Source: Ischnura elegans (taxonomy: Eukaryota; Arthropoda; Insecta; Odonata; Coenagrionidae). From it: 64,000 nt of DNA. The position numbers and the translations under genes were made by a program. Below, piece by piece: positions 34,054 to 45,505 of this stretch. The number at the start of each line of letters is the position of its first letter. Positions within the stretch are counted from its first letter, which is position 1. The notes beneath the pieces are model-generated. The model ran no database searches. It had not been told where the DNA came from and saw only the letters and a program-made list of their open reading frames with translations. Where the stretch lies: NCBI RefSeq assembly GCF_921293095.1, contig NC_060253.1, positions 73,507,992 to 73,571,991 on the forward strand. The letters run 5' to 3'.

Positions 34054-34871
34054 TGTACTTTTGCTTCAGTAATCCATGCAGTGAGAACCACTGATTGAGG
34101 GAATAAATCCCTCCCTTAAGTGTAAACAATAAAATCCAATGAGACCATAGCATGAGGCTGAGGAGTATCTGAGAAGCAGATGGCCACTCAGCAGGAGTTC
34201 ATGGCATAATCAAGTTATCCGTAAAAAGGCAAGGCTGTCACTTTTTCACCGCGAATAGCTGGAAGAGTAAGCGATGGATCGAGAAACTGAATAATTTTGG
34301 TCTCTTCATTTTATTAACTCCATCATAATCCAAAATTTAAAAACACAAGTGAAAAACCCCATTGCACAAAAAATCCTAGTAAAACCTTTGTCATGCGTGT
34401 GTAAAACCTTGGGGAATGAACCTACTTGGTGATGTGGGTAATTCCACTATTTCTCACCCTACCCTACTTCACATAAAAAATTTGTATAATAGCTGCCAAT
34501 ACTCACCTGCACTTTTAGGTATAGATTATATCCATTATGATGATGAAACTAGAGCATTAAAACCAGTTGGTTTTGCATTATTAATTTAGTGGAAATTACT
34601 TAAGCTTCATTCACCCAGCATAATAATAAGTATTTCACATGTATAATTATAAGAGCAACATCAAAATAACATAGTACCTTCAAGGGATATAAATGGGCAG
34701 GATTGAAACACTTTTTAAACAAAATTTGAATAAAAAATAAACAGAACAATAGAGAGACATGACAGCACCTACTTGAAAATTCAAGAAAATTTTTTTAACT
34801 ATAAAATAAATAATACTGCAAAACTGTCTCACATATACTATTGATGAAGTATGATGGCAAAAATGGAAATA
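34054..34871. other. No gene recognised
   Basis: AT-rich spacer between two hAT-like MITEs. No signal noted. Confidence 0.35.
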
Positions 34872-34879
34872 AATTCAAC

Positions 34880-35166
34880 CAATGGCGTAAATATGGGGGG
34901 GGATGAGGGGATATAGTGCCCCCCCAAAGCATCAGAGAAATAATAAAAAAAATTTAAATTGTCTAGTTTTCATATGCAATAACTTTTAACCTAACCTATT
35001 AATGAAACCCAAATTTTAAGCGTCAAAATGATGGAAAATGTATTTCCAGGTATGTCATTTTTAAAAAATTTTCCTGGACCACCGTTGTATTGGGGGGGGG
35101 GGGGGGGGTCCACCCAAGGCTCTCTTACCCCCCGACCCCTGAAGCATATTCCTAGTTACGCCACTG
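34880..35166. mobile_element. hAT-type MITE, GGCGTAACTAG-ended
   Basis: Left end CAATGGCGTAAATATGGGG; right end inverted CAGTGGCGTAACTAGG. Flanking octamers AATTCAAC and AATACTAC agree at six of eight bases. A run of about 18 G sits inside the right half near 35092-35108. Confidence 0.82.
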
Positions 35167-35174
35167 AATACTAC

Positions 35175-35549
35175 TAGGGCAAATATATTCATTATTCGAC
35201 TTAAGAACAATGCCAATGCTTCAACGTGACTATTGGTTTGGATAGATGATGTGTGAGCTTACCCTGGACAAAGCTGAAGGGATGTGACTATCACATTGGC
35301 ATTTGAGGGCCACATCTTTTCCCTTGGTTACCTCACACCTGGGTGATCTTTTATTGGGAATTCCCCAGGGTTATACCTGGGATATGAACCCAGTTGCCTC
35401 TCCTTGTCAGTTTCCAATGTTTCACCTTGGCCACCATATTCATTAGCATCACAAGTCCAAATTTTCTCACCAATGCAATATGATCATGTAATGACAAAAG
35501 GAGTAGGTATTTATCTCTACATTACTGACATGTAAAAGAAAATGTTCTA
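35175..35549. other. No gene recognised
   Basis: Spacer between a MITE and the palindrome. No coding or RNA signal. Confidence 0.3.
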
Positions 35550-35757
35550 GAAAATGAAAAGGAGACTTAGTTGATTTCCACTAATTTATTTAGTCCGTTC
35601 GACATGTTTCGAACCATAGAGGTACAAAAATTGAATGGTAAGCAAACATGATGCTTACCATTCAATTTTTGTACTTGATAATGACCTCTATGGTTCGAAA
35701 CATGTCGTATGGACAAAATAAATTAGTGGAAATCAACTAAGTCTCCTTTTCATTTTC
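35550..35757. mobile_element. Head-to-head palindrome of a Penelope-like terminal segment
   Basis: Two arms of about 100 bases are reverse complements around GAATGGTAAGCA / TGCTTACCATTC. Each arm carries CTCTATGGTTCGAAACATGT followed by an AATAAATTAGTGG stretch and GTCTCCTTTTCATTTTC. A partial single copy lies at 48360-48476. The right arm reads TTGATAATGACC, TCTAT, GGTTCGAAACATGTCG, which could fold as a minimal hammerhead-like core (GAAAC plus a downstream GTC). This is the kind of motif found in Penelope-like element ends. Confidence 0.65.
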
Positions 35758-38700
35758 GAGTATTAACTTCCACATAGTTGAACTTAATACCATTGAACGA
35801 AAATTGTCTGCGTAAAATATCACACAATTTGAGAAGAAATAAACGCTACCTTTTCACAGATACCTTTATTTGACATTTCTTGCAAATCACAGTTGTAGGC
35901 AAATGTTAGTTACACACTCCCAAATAAGAATGGCCTTATAGCACCAAGTTTTCATTTAATCATCCATAAAACGTCAATTCTCTTGCTACATCACCTGCAA
36001 GAAATAATCACAGTTTCTAAACTTGTCTCCCCACAGTTCATATAAAAAAACACCTAAAAAAACTCACACAGGGAAAGCCACCAAACACTTTCTTCTTCTA
36101 GTTCTTTTTGAAATCTCTCTGCTTCTCTCTACACATTCATGTTTTACCCTATATCTTAGGCCTAAATGTACTTCCTTGAAAAACCATCAACCTTTCCAAT
36201 AATCCAAGTTCACTTTGATGAACTCCTCTTTGGAGTGGAGATAGGTTCCTCTTTTTTTTTTAAATAGGAGCAGACAGCAAAAAGCAGCAAAACCATATGC
36301 ATACAATTAGTCGTTTCCGTTATGATTGAAATTCTTAATACATGAGCAGCTTTTAAGTATAACAAAGAGAACTCAAATCACACATGACAATATGGCACGT
36401 AAGTGGAAATGCTTTTACAAACTCAAAAGTGCATGATGGAAGTACAATAATATTCGGTATACTCCACCAGTAAACAATTTAACATAATTTTCTCGTGAGA
36501 AAACCAGTTAATATCCGTTACTTAACTTTTCTTCGGTGTTGATATGTCTTGTAACTGCATTATCCAATACTTTTGAAACTAAAAATAGAACTGCTTTCAC
36601 TGCATTCAGTCCGTAAGTTTCCCACAACTCATGCATATACAAATACTTCCATGGACATGGCTTCCATAAGAGTTTAGTAGGTAAGCATTTTTTTTGTAGG
36701 AATATTATTTGTCACTGTTCACTTTTTAAGTGCCTCACACAAAATCAGCACAATGTTTTCGTTAGGAGTCACTTAAAAACTATAACAAGCCTCTATTTAG
36801 AGAGATACAACTTCCACAATATTTTTATTTCTTTTAAGTCCAGCATTGATTCATGGATCATTCCACCTTCAATTTTACTTTTTCTCACAAAAGGCACAAT
36901 CTACTCATAAAACACTTGTCCATTAGTTCAGTACATAGCAGCAGAATGGATGAAAGCATTTTGTGAAAGACCAACATTGCAGAGTGCATTTGCATCACTC
37001 TGAATTTAAAACCATTATGTCCCTTTGGTACTCACAGCTGCACCAAACGTGTAAGTAATACACTTAAAAAATTTGCCTCTGATGTCGGATAATCTTCACA
37101 GGAGACTGAATTTTAAATTCCTGCCTTTATAATATTTAAAATGTAGTTCCAAATTCTTCAGTAAATTCAGTTCAACATCCGTTAGAAGAACCTATGTACA
37201 AACAAGAAAAGGATAACTTAGACGGTTTACTGTTAGTTACCTAGTGACAGCAAATTTCTACTCATTAAGAATTAAATTCATTTATAAAAATGATTAATGT
37301 GTAATTTTTCAAGATTGAAGAATGAAAAATACCATTTTAAAAGGCAATACACAAGAAATTATTCACAAATTAGGAATTGGAAACTATATCCAGTCGTGTT
37401 GAAAATCCTCTAATGCAAACCATATAATGAATAAACTTAAATGTTTGATCAAAAACTATGAGACGCAAAAATTGTTAAATATGTTATATACAGGATAAAC
37501 TATACAATGAGAATATTCAATCACTCGGGTTTAAGGAATATGAAAGAATCGTTGATAATTTGCATCTGAACTGCGCATCATTCAAAGTTCATTTTTTTGA
37601 AAGATATAACTGTCTTCTGAAAGGTTATGGCACCATTGTTCAAGAAGAGAAAACTACTTAATTTTCTCACATAAACACTTGCCCCTTCATTGTTCATTTA
37701 TGGAACTTGCATAATTATAGGAGGCATACATCATTGGAGTGAACCTTGCAAACAGTCATTTCCACATTAATATAACATTTTTTTCAACTTTCCAACAGCT
37801 CAAATGTGCACAATAAACCAATTCATCTGATCTAATTTTCCTATGGACAACAGGTAATTACGAAATAAACAAAAATTGACAATCTTTGGTAATTATAATT
37901 ATGAGAGTCAGCAGGCAACTGGCTGATTATCCTGAGTTCTGACCCTTTTCCACATTTTATGAAAGTATCAAAAATATTAAAGCCTACTCGTATTGTAAAA
38001 TGTATGACTCCCTTTCTTGTATCCTTATGCTTGCTTCCATTTGCCAGCAACAAGTATTACAATAAACTAGATCAAGGAAAACAGTAATCATTGCAGTCAT
38101 CAGGGAGCCCAATCATGACATTTCAATAAGGTACATTTGAAGGATTACCCTACCATCAGTGCTTTTCATGAATTACATTTATTTAGTACTGTATATCCCA
38201 AATGTGACCAAGTCTAAAATGGGCTTAGAGATGGAACTGTCAATCACTCGTGACTTTGAGCATTCATTGTTGGTGAAACTGAAAACCAGTACATAGTTAA
38301 TGGCAGACATTCTGCATCCGCTTATGGATTTCAGCGATGGACAACAGGTTATCTCATCAAATACAACTTCTTATTCTTTCTCCTGTCATCTGATTCAACT
38401 TGAATTATCAACAAACCAGCAGCGAACAAATAGATGGCCACAAAGATGTCAGTCTAGTCCCTTTACATTAAGATGCTACTGGCGAATGAATGCAGTCATT
38501 TATTTAAAAAGGCTCACAAAAAAACTCCCGATCAATCCATTCCCGATAAACCTTTCATATCCATTTGATTATGAGGTATTGATTTCTTCAAACTTTCTTT
38601 TCCTTCGTGGACAGTGACTGAGAATTGTTCTGACTCTAGATCATTACACCCTGCTTTTCACTTCATAGCAGGGAACAAAGACACATTAGGGTGTAACTAA

Positions 38701-39739
38701 TCTCACTCTTTCTATTAACTTATGCACAGCTATTGGTCTTTCTTTGCCTGCAAAGGACCACAGTTGGCATGAGTACGCAAGCGGTAGATTTAGGATCAGG
38801 TTGACGAGTCTACCAAAAATGTAATTTGCTGTCAGTTCACATCAACATTAAGTCTCACAGGTTTGAACCTGGTATCGATAACTAAAAACAATTGCTGCTA
38901 AGTGCAACAAGAAATTGAAATATACAGCTACACTGCCAAACCGATTTCTCATAGGAAAAGCATCATGATGTTCTTCCAATGTGATATCACCAGAAATATC
39001 CTTCCTTCTCATAAAAAAAAAAAAAAAAACAACTGATTGCACACGCACCCATGCATCCAGACAAAACGCAACTATGCCCCTTACTTCCCCCCCCAAGCCC
39101 AAACCCATCATTTTAATCGAATTTGTACCCAGGTGCAATTGAGAGCAAGAAAACAGCTCTTTGAGAACATATGTTTCTTATTCATTGGGAAAAATGAGTT
39201 ATTTCCTACAGTGGGCTTGGATATGAGGAAGAGATTTGAGTGTAGGGGTGCAAGGATGTTAAAAAAGAAGAAAAGGAAAAAATGAGCCAGTTGAGGCATG
39301 ATTCTCATACTCTTGGATAATCACAACATACAGTAATATTTTCATCCGATGGCATAATTTTAGTCTCTATTTGCAAGATAGAACCCACGCCATGCCCTAC
39401 CAACTCTCTAGACTTGCACAGCTCGCTCTGGGGGTCTGGGAAAGCACAGTACTTTCAAGTGATAACGATAACCACGGCAAATCAACATTCACACCCTGAT
39501 GCACTCGAAGCACTATCATTCATTAAATGCAGCTGTTTTCCTGTAGCACTAAAAACCAGCCCGATAGTCATCCTTGTTTCCAAGAGGGAAGGGGCCGAAT
39601 TTTCCATGAACGTATCCACCTCCTGCGACTTAACTGATGCGTGGATACTCCCGCACTTGGTGAACCACCGTCTCCTACCCCATCATCTGCCCCCTCCTCC
39701 CTTCCTCTTCAACTCACCTCCCCTCATCCTTGAATCTAT
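35758..39739 (-). other. ZNRF1/2: Likely 3' UTR of the ZNRF-type gene
   Basis: From the stop codon at 39740 downstream on the minus strand there is almost 4 kb without any MITE, SINE or LINE that I recognise, in sharp contrast to the rest of the window. That is what a conserved long 3' UTR would look like. The candidate distal poly(A) signal at 35865-35870 would end it near 35845. Open frames inside it (for example plus 38300-38617) have no domain. An alternative is a shorter UTR with a nearer poly(A) signal. Confidence 0.5.
35865..35870 (-). terminator. Candidate AATAAA poly(A) signal
   Basis: Minus-strand AATAAA about 100 bases before the palindromic repeat and at the end of the repeat-free block downstream of the ZNRF stop. 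Other AATAAA words occur inside the block, so this is only the most distal plausible choice. Confidence 0.3.
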
Positions 39740-39797
39740 TTAATCCCCTGGGTGCTCTGGACAGGATCGATTTACCTCAAACCATCGGTCTATGCAC
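39740..39797 (-). CDS. ZNRF1/2: ZNRF1/2-type E3 ubiquitin ligase, last coding exon
   Basis: The minus strand has acceptor TTATTCCAG (AG at 39799-39798), then an exon starting with the G that completes the split Gly codon. It encodes CIDRWFEVNRSCPEHPGD and a TAA at 39742-39740. This is the C-terminal half of the ZNRF RING-H2 finger: the Cys of H-x-x-C, Trp-Phe, and the final C-P-E-H zinc ligands, followed by the usual two-to-three residue tail. ZNRF1/2 proteins are small, N-myristoylated, membrane-associated ubiquitin ligases. The exon joins in frame to 45276-45381, and the -PGD ending suits an invertebrate member. Confidence 0.95.
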
Positions 39798-39896
39798 CTG
39801 GAATAAATAGAAGAATGACAACAGTTAAAATCCACAAATTCAATACCACCTCATGCCTATAAATGAATTGCCATGAGAAATAAATTCCCCTGGATC

Positions 39897-40162
39897 CAGT
39901 GGTGGATACATATTGGGAGTGCAGGGGGCACACGCCACCCTTTTGCAGGGCCACACGCATTGCCTAAGATTGCAGAACCACAAATTTAACTTTTTTATAT
40001 CATAAGATGGCATTGTCTTCTATGTATGTAAATTCATTTTAAATAAAAGTTTATTAAAATTTGCCATGCGATTTCTTTTTCATTGCAATGAAAGTAAAGG
40101 TAGCTCAAGAAATATTTGTTGCCCCCCTAAACCCCCTTGAGATTTTTCTGTGTGCGCTACTG
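39897..40162. mobile_element. hAT-like MITE inserted in a SINE
   Basis: Left end CAGTGGTGGATACATATTGG; right end inverted CAGTAGCGCACACAG. G and C runs lie inside both ends. The flanks on both sides (ATTGCCATGAGAAA to the left; CATGGCAATTT to the right) match the SINE at 23600-23800, so the MITE sits in a SINE copy. The string CTGGATC abuts both ends, an approximate target duplication. It lies in the ZNRF intron about 100 bases from the last exon. Confidence 0.7.
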
Positions 40163-41599
40163 GATCTTAACGGGCCATAATGCAGGCAACTATTCTATCC
40201 AGGCAACTGATTTCCCATAGCAATTATCCCAACGCTCATGGCACTAGATGTTGGTCCAGTGCAATTTCTCTCTCATGGCAATTTATGTATACTTCACTGA
40301 TGTTCATGCGGCAGACTGAAATATAACACACAACTTGTGACTGATTGACACATTCTACATCTGCATACTACTCAGGATCAGATTTAGATGAAAAGTGGCA
40401 CTAGGCTATTTAGGCATATATGTTACTTTCCTGTAGAACACTTCACACTCTTGTAATACTGATCACCATTCTATATTTCAGCAATAGATATGTGACACCA
40501 GAAACATTGGGAGGGGTAAGTTATAACCCACACATGCCAGATAACTGGCCACTTTAAGGATTTCACTTTGCTGCAGCTTGGGCACATGGGGAATCACAGG
40601 ATATACACTTCGGCAAGATGCCATGGTCAATTGGACCGTACCATAACTTGTATCAATAGACACACCAAGATACTCCAAGAAATCAAAAATCTTCAACAAC
40701 TTTTCTTTAGCATAAAAAAAACCAGTCATCCAAGTCACAAATTACATTAATTTTAAATTTTTGTACCAGAAGGGATTTTACATCTTCAGCCCATCATTGC
40801 AAAATTGTCGGGCTTAACTGTCCCAACTGCTTAAACTAGCCCATCGGGAGGCGAGTGAAGGCATACTTCTTATCACCTATTTTTATGCCATAGAACTCCT
40901 AGTGCCTATGATTGATTTGCAACTGGTAAAAGGCACTCTATAAGTCTAGTTTGCTTAACCAAGATTTCAAGGGGATTTTTGAGAGGGCTTGCCAGGGGCC
41001 TAATTACCTACACAATGTTTTGGAGGTGGAGAAAAAATTTTAACAGGTCAGCTTGCATTGTGTTTTTCTCTCTTGAAATGATGAAGAGCCTTGTTCCAGA
41101 ACATTGATGAATCTGAATGTGTACTGTCATTACTCGAGTAAGCACTCATAACCATGTTGAGTTTAAGTCGTATTCTATAAACAAACACCAACTCAACTTG
41201 GTACAATGCCTATACGTACCAAAACAGGTAACGAAAATAATTGATGGTTATCCATTAATATGACATATTTACAGGGAAAAAATTATGATTATGACCAAAA
41301 ATCCACCAGTCAACTGCAAAAAAAACCTTCACCAATGGAAGAGCAATAGCATAGCGATAATATGTTTGCAGAATTATCACATGATAAATTTTAAAATCAC
41401 TTACAAGATGGAAAATAATGCATCAGCAACGTAAATCATAAACAATCTTTTTCTGGTTAGGTCATCAGGGAATAGAAAAGAGAAAAACTTGGCTTGAAAT
41501 CTTCAAATAATGCCAGTATAATCAAGTAAATGAAGGCTATTACCTTCAACTGGGTGAACTTGAATAACTGACTTACGTTCACTCAGTTAAATACACGTT
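40163..41599. other. ZNRF intron sequence, no gene seen
   Basis: Apart from SINE-like words near 40190-40310, this is unassigned AT-rich intronic sequence. Small open frames at 40478-40750 on both strands have no domain. Confidence 0.45.
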
Positions 41600-42037
41600 T
41601 ATTGATCATCACTGATCAACAATGCTAAAATTTTGCAATGTCAAAGATAATCTGGGCTCCTTAGAAAAAATGTCTAATTTTCATAATCATTACACCAGGA
41701 ATAGTGACACCCTAGACGTCCCTTATTGCAGGTTGAGCAAAAATAGCAATTCATTTGACGTATTAAAAATTCGTTTTTTTAACAGATTGCCCCCAGAAGC
41801 TAAAGTTGTGAGTGTGTCGAACTTTAAAAAAGTTATACATGACTGACTATTAAGAGAAGCCTTTAGCTCCATAAACGAGTTTTTCGAATCTGAAATTGTG
41901 TTGTCCTTTATAGATGCATAATCCTATTAATTTTGCCATATGTATTTTGTGTATTTGTTAATTCCTATGTGTATGACGAAGACTATTGCAAATTCAAATT
42001 TGTTTAATGTCCAATAAAATTATTATTATTATTATTA
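41600..42037 (+). pseudogene. 3' end of a non-LTR retrotransposon with ATT-repeat tail
   Basis: The open frame at 41622-41846 has the typical C-terminus of CR1/Jockey/I-type reverse transcriptases: HNHYTRNSDTLDVPYCRL, then a K-I-R-F-F-N-R-L-P segment and an S-x-x-x-F-K-K-x-I-H-D ending. An AT-rich 3' UTR follows, with a TGTATGACGAAGAC word and a TCCAATAAAATT, then a pure (ATT)n tail at about 42017-42037. It is a 5'-truncated copy in the ZNRF intron, opposite to the gene. The preserved frame suggests fairly recent insertion. Confidence 0.8.
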
Positions 42038-42269
42038 TTGGTTCCACACAGCTCCCCACTCAATTCTCGTATCAGCTAATCTTTTCACACCTTCGTATTT
42101 CTTCTCTTACACATCCTTCTTTATCTGTTTCATACATTTCATTAGAGGTCATCCTTTTCCATTCTTCCCAACAAATTGCCCCTCGTGGATTGTCTTAATG
42201 TCTCACGATATGGCCTGAAGGTTGTTCCATCTTCTCATCAAGGTTTTCATGAGGACTCATCAAGATTTT

Positions 42270-42545
42270 CATTTTTCATTCTCTTCTCTCCTACTTTTCT
42301 TAGGACTTCCTCATTTCTTACTCAGTCGATCCATTTGATCCCCATCATTCTTCTGTAGCACCACATTTCGAAGGCCTCTATCCTTGATTTCTCTGCAGCT
42401 GTCATTGTCATGCCTCTCTTCTGTAGAGAAGCATACTCCAAATGTAAGTTCCAATAAACTGTTTCCCTACTTCTATGCTTAAATTTCCCGATGTAAGTAG
42501 ATATGTCATTCAGTGGAATGCTCTCTTTAATAGAACTCATTCACC
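42270..42545 (-). pseudogene. RTE-like LINE reverse transcriptase relic
   Basis: The minus strand reads W-S-M-L-L-Y-R-R-E-A (near 42435), then TMTAAEKSRIEAFEMWCYRR and MMGIKWID, a stop, and VRNEEVLRKVGEKRM. These are the conserved LYG-x-E-x-W, EAFEMWCxRR and W-x-D-x-V-x-N-E-E-V-L blocks of RTE elements. A frameshift lies between the first two blocks. Confidence 0.82.
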
Positions 42546-43749
42546 TCCTCCAGTTTTTATTTCCCTTTTAATGTCAGCCTTGACTTTTTCTTTTCTGTTT
42601 ATCTATTGTTAACGTACAGATAAAAATGTGTATTCTGAGGAAATTGTAAAATATTTCGTGATTTTAAATATTTTTTGCTTTTCCTGTTTCTCATAAGAAC
42701 ATCATCTTTCTCCTCCTTGTTTTGTAATCAATTAAAAGTACTTAGAGTTAAATAAATATAGCTTTTGATTTCCCATATTTTCACTGTGTAGATTACATTA
42801 TCGTCAATATGTAGGTATTATCTTAGTTATTTTAACCAAAATATTAAATTGCAACTTGCAACCAAATAAAAAGCTCTACTTCGGGACTAAACTTTGACCC
42901 AATTATGCTTATTACCTAAATGCTTAAAAATCCTCATCAAAAATAGACACCTAAACTATGTACCATTGCATTGCAGTCAGTATGGTTATACAAAAACATT
43001 CAGCAAAATAGGTTAACTCAATAACAAACATGATGATCATGTGAAATGTAATAATTATTTAAAGTTCTACTGACACATTAACTATAAGACAGGTTGATAT
43101 GCTGCCACAAAAACATCAAGTCAGTATCCTAAAGTAATTAATTCTCACTTAAAGAATATCTACCCTACAATTACCATACAGAATTCAACAAATGCCTTAA
43201 AATTTGTATCTCAAGATGCTAGTAACAAAGTTCGGCAATATTTTTAAGACTAAACTTGACCAACTCTTTTTCTAGCAGCTATTTGAAGAAACTCTTAAAA
43301 ACAAAGCATCAGAGTATATAAAATAATCTGAAACTGTTATGATTGGTATATTAGATTTAAATGCTGATGCTGTGAGTTATTGAAAGGGCAAAAGTGAAAA
43401 TTGATAAACAATTGAAAGTAATAAAAAAGGATTGGACATTAAAAGCTATGAAACACTTAACATACACTTTCATGGCTTCTATTCCAAAGGAAGCCCACTC
43501 ACGAGCCATATTTCAGCTGAAATTATGCATCAGTCACACATCTCCAGTAAGACTGTGTGAGTATTAAAAATGTATATATCATATATGTATACACCAAAAA
43601 AATGAAGAAAAATTGTATGCAAAACTTACATTAGTATGGCAAGATTATACTATGTACGTATATGCTTACACAGTTTTCCTCTCATAAAATAAGTTAACTC
43701 AAAAAGACAATCGATGGGTAAATATTTTAATTAAATTAGAGGGACCAAT
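42546..43749. other. ZNRF intron sequence, no gene seen
   Basis: AT-rich, without recognisable repeats or frames. Confidence 0.45.
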
Positions 43750-43900
43750 CATAGGCGGATCTAGGGGGGGTACGTGCCCCCCCCCCCCAGACCTTTAAAA
43801 AATACGCAAGATTTTTAATACGGTCCCATTATCATTGCGTCCGTTTTGTATTACAAGGCATCCTTGAGCCCCACCCTTCCTTGACGACATATCACTACTG
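43750..43900 (-). mobile_element. hAT-type MITE, GGCGGATC family, copy in ZNRF intron
   Basis: Begins CATAGGCGGATCTAGGGGGG and is colinear, in inverted orientation, with 46033-46192: shared ATTTTTAATACGGTCCCATTA, GTTTTGTATTAC and a C-rich right side. The far terminus is eroded to ATCACTACTG and no target duplication is left. Confidence 0.78.
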
Positions 43901-44147
43901 GTTAATTTATTTCAATTATGCTTAAGGAACTGTTTAAGAGACATTAATTTTCATTCATCTCCTAATTCTGACATGATTTACATCAGCATTCATCATAATA
44001 TTTTCCTCTTTACATCAAGCTAAACATTTAGCATAGAAAATTGGGGATGGAAAAAATGAGAATAAGTTGGAGCAAGAATTGCTGTATTGCCTGGTTCACA
44101 ATGCCATACTCAACTCGATACTCGTGAGTAGTTTTCAACTTGACTCA
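43901..44147. other. ZNRF intron spacer
   Basis: No repeat or coding signal between the MITE and the palindrome. Confidence 0.3.
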
Positions 44148-44313
44148 ATAATGAAACACTGACTTGCAATTTTCCACAAAAATAAAATTTAATTCGACTC
44201 GAGTTTCAATGTTACTACATCATGTTGTACCTTGAAAATGATGTAGTAACATCGAAACTCGAGTCGAATTAAATTTTATTTTTGTGGAAAATTGTAAGTC
44301 AGTGTTTCATTAT
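44148..44313. mobile_element. Second head-to-head palindrome with GAAAC/GTC motif
   Basis: Arms of about 76 bases are reverse complements around a short loop (GTTGTACCTTGAAA). Each arm, read outward, has ATGATGTAGTAACAT, then C/TGAAACTCGAGTCG, then TTTTATTTTTGTGGAAAATTG and CAGTGTTTCATTAT. GATGT...ACATC can pair before GAAAC, a hammerhead-like layout. Architecture matches the palindrome at 35550-35757 though the sequence differs. Both are in or next to the ZNRF locus. Confidence 0.6.
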
Positions 44314-45275
44314 GAATCAATTCCACTCCACCTCACTTGATTCCTCGAATTTTATATCGACTCAATACTCGACTTGAGATCAAGGATTGCTACTCGCATA
44401 TCCCTATTGGTTTGTATTCAGCATTTCACTTCATAGCATGTGTGAGGTGGTAAAGGCATCTTGAACATTGAGCTCTCAATTTGAGTGAGCACTGAAGTAT
44501 CTGATACACTCACTCTTCTTTTGAGAGGAGTCTGAGGGATCAGCTTCACTCAGTGAGTTTTTGGCCAACTAATATAACAACTGAGTATAGTTTTGATTGA
44601 TGAGTGAGGAAAATCTCCACTCAAGTGACACTCAGAACTGTGGCCCATAGTTTTTTGAAACCTTGTTTAGAAAATAAAAATCTGTTGATCACACAATTGT
44701 TTGTCTGTGATTACATTACTTGTATCACAGTTCCACAAAATACCGCTATATATTTGTTAGCTGGAGTTTCGTTAGCATCATTAACAGCATTCCTCTTCCT
44801 AATTTATAACTTGCTCCAGAGGGGGAAGAGAGGTTAGGAAAACAGGGGAGAAAGATAAAGGTGAAAACTATATTTTCTGATCGGGAGCAAGAGATGAGTT
44901 ATGAAAACATCGAAAAGGAGGGAGGGGTATTCTTCCATATATGTAGTAGTGTTATAATTCATCGTAACCACTTATTACCTAGACTAAGAAATCTTAGTTA
45001 ACCAGATAAATAAGACTGTTTTTCTAAAAATTTAATGGATTATAATGCATCAAATTTTAATCTTTCCAGTTCACAAACCAGGGACAAAGATAAAAGTAAG
45101 TTGAGAAAGATGAGACAAGTTCGCCATTAAAAAAAATTATGACACACTATGGAAACTTTTTGAGGAACACTTGAGGAAAACATGAAAAGAAAAATGAAAG
45201 CTCCACCAAATCAACCCATATAAAAATAAATTCTATAAAATTTGATGACTCATAATGGAAGAAGAAAATACCTAC
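44314..45275. other. ZNRF intron sequence, no gene seen
   Basis: AT-rich intronic sequence up to the splice donor at 45275-45274 (minus). Nothing else recognised. Confidence 0.4.
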
Positions 45276-45381
45276 CCTTTGTGGTATATGCAAAGGCAAG
45301 GAAGTCTGGCAATAGTATCACCCTGCATGAGGTCTTCCAGGCAAATCACACACTCTCCCTTGTTCTCTCCTAAAACATCCT
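45276..45381 (-). CDS. ZNRF1/2: ZNRF1/2-type E3 ubiquitin ligase, penultimate exon
   Basis: The minus strand has a pyrimidine tract and GGCAG acceptor (AG at 45383-45382). A 106-base exon follows, then donor GG|GTAGGTATT at 45275. It encodes, after a split codon, DVLGENKGECVICLEDL and MQGDTIARLPCLCIYHK, ending two bases into a Gly codon. This is the first half of the ZNRF RING-H2: C-V-I-C, then C-I-Y-H. D-V-L-x-x-x-x-G-E-C-V-I-C-L-E and Q-G-D-T-I-A-R-L-P-C-L-C-I-Y-H-K are nearly invariant in this family. Phase is consistent at both ends: 2 bases, 34 codons, 2 bases. The exon with the N-terminal zinc finger and myristoylation site is not visible, so the gene probably extends beyond 64000 on the minus strand or lies in sequence I could not read. 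Confidence 0.95.
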
Positions 45382-45505
45382 CTGCCATGGCCGAGCACAT
45401 GTAAAGAAAAAAATAAGAATCATGAGAATTGTATAAGATCATCAGAAACTTATTCTGGATATAGAGTACATAACATCGGCTATTAGCAAATAGGCCATTA
45501 AAACA
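45382..45505 (-). other. ZNRF intron next to the acceptor
   Basis: Contains the polypyrimidine tract TTATTTTTTTCTTTAC upstream of the acceptor. The open frame continues through the acceptor into this sequence by chance; it is not conserved ZNRF protein. Confidence 0.6.

Noticed and set aside
38300-38617. 105-codon plus-strand frame
   Set aside because: Lies inside the likely ZNRF 3' UTR, antisense to it, with no domain.
42017-42037. Stand-alone ATT microsatellite
   Set aside because: It is the 3' tail of the LINE fragment ending here, so not reported separately.
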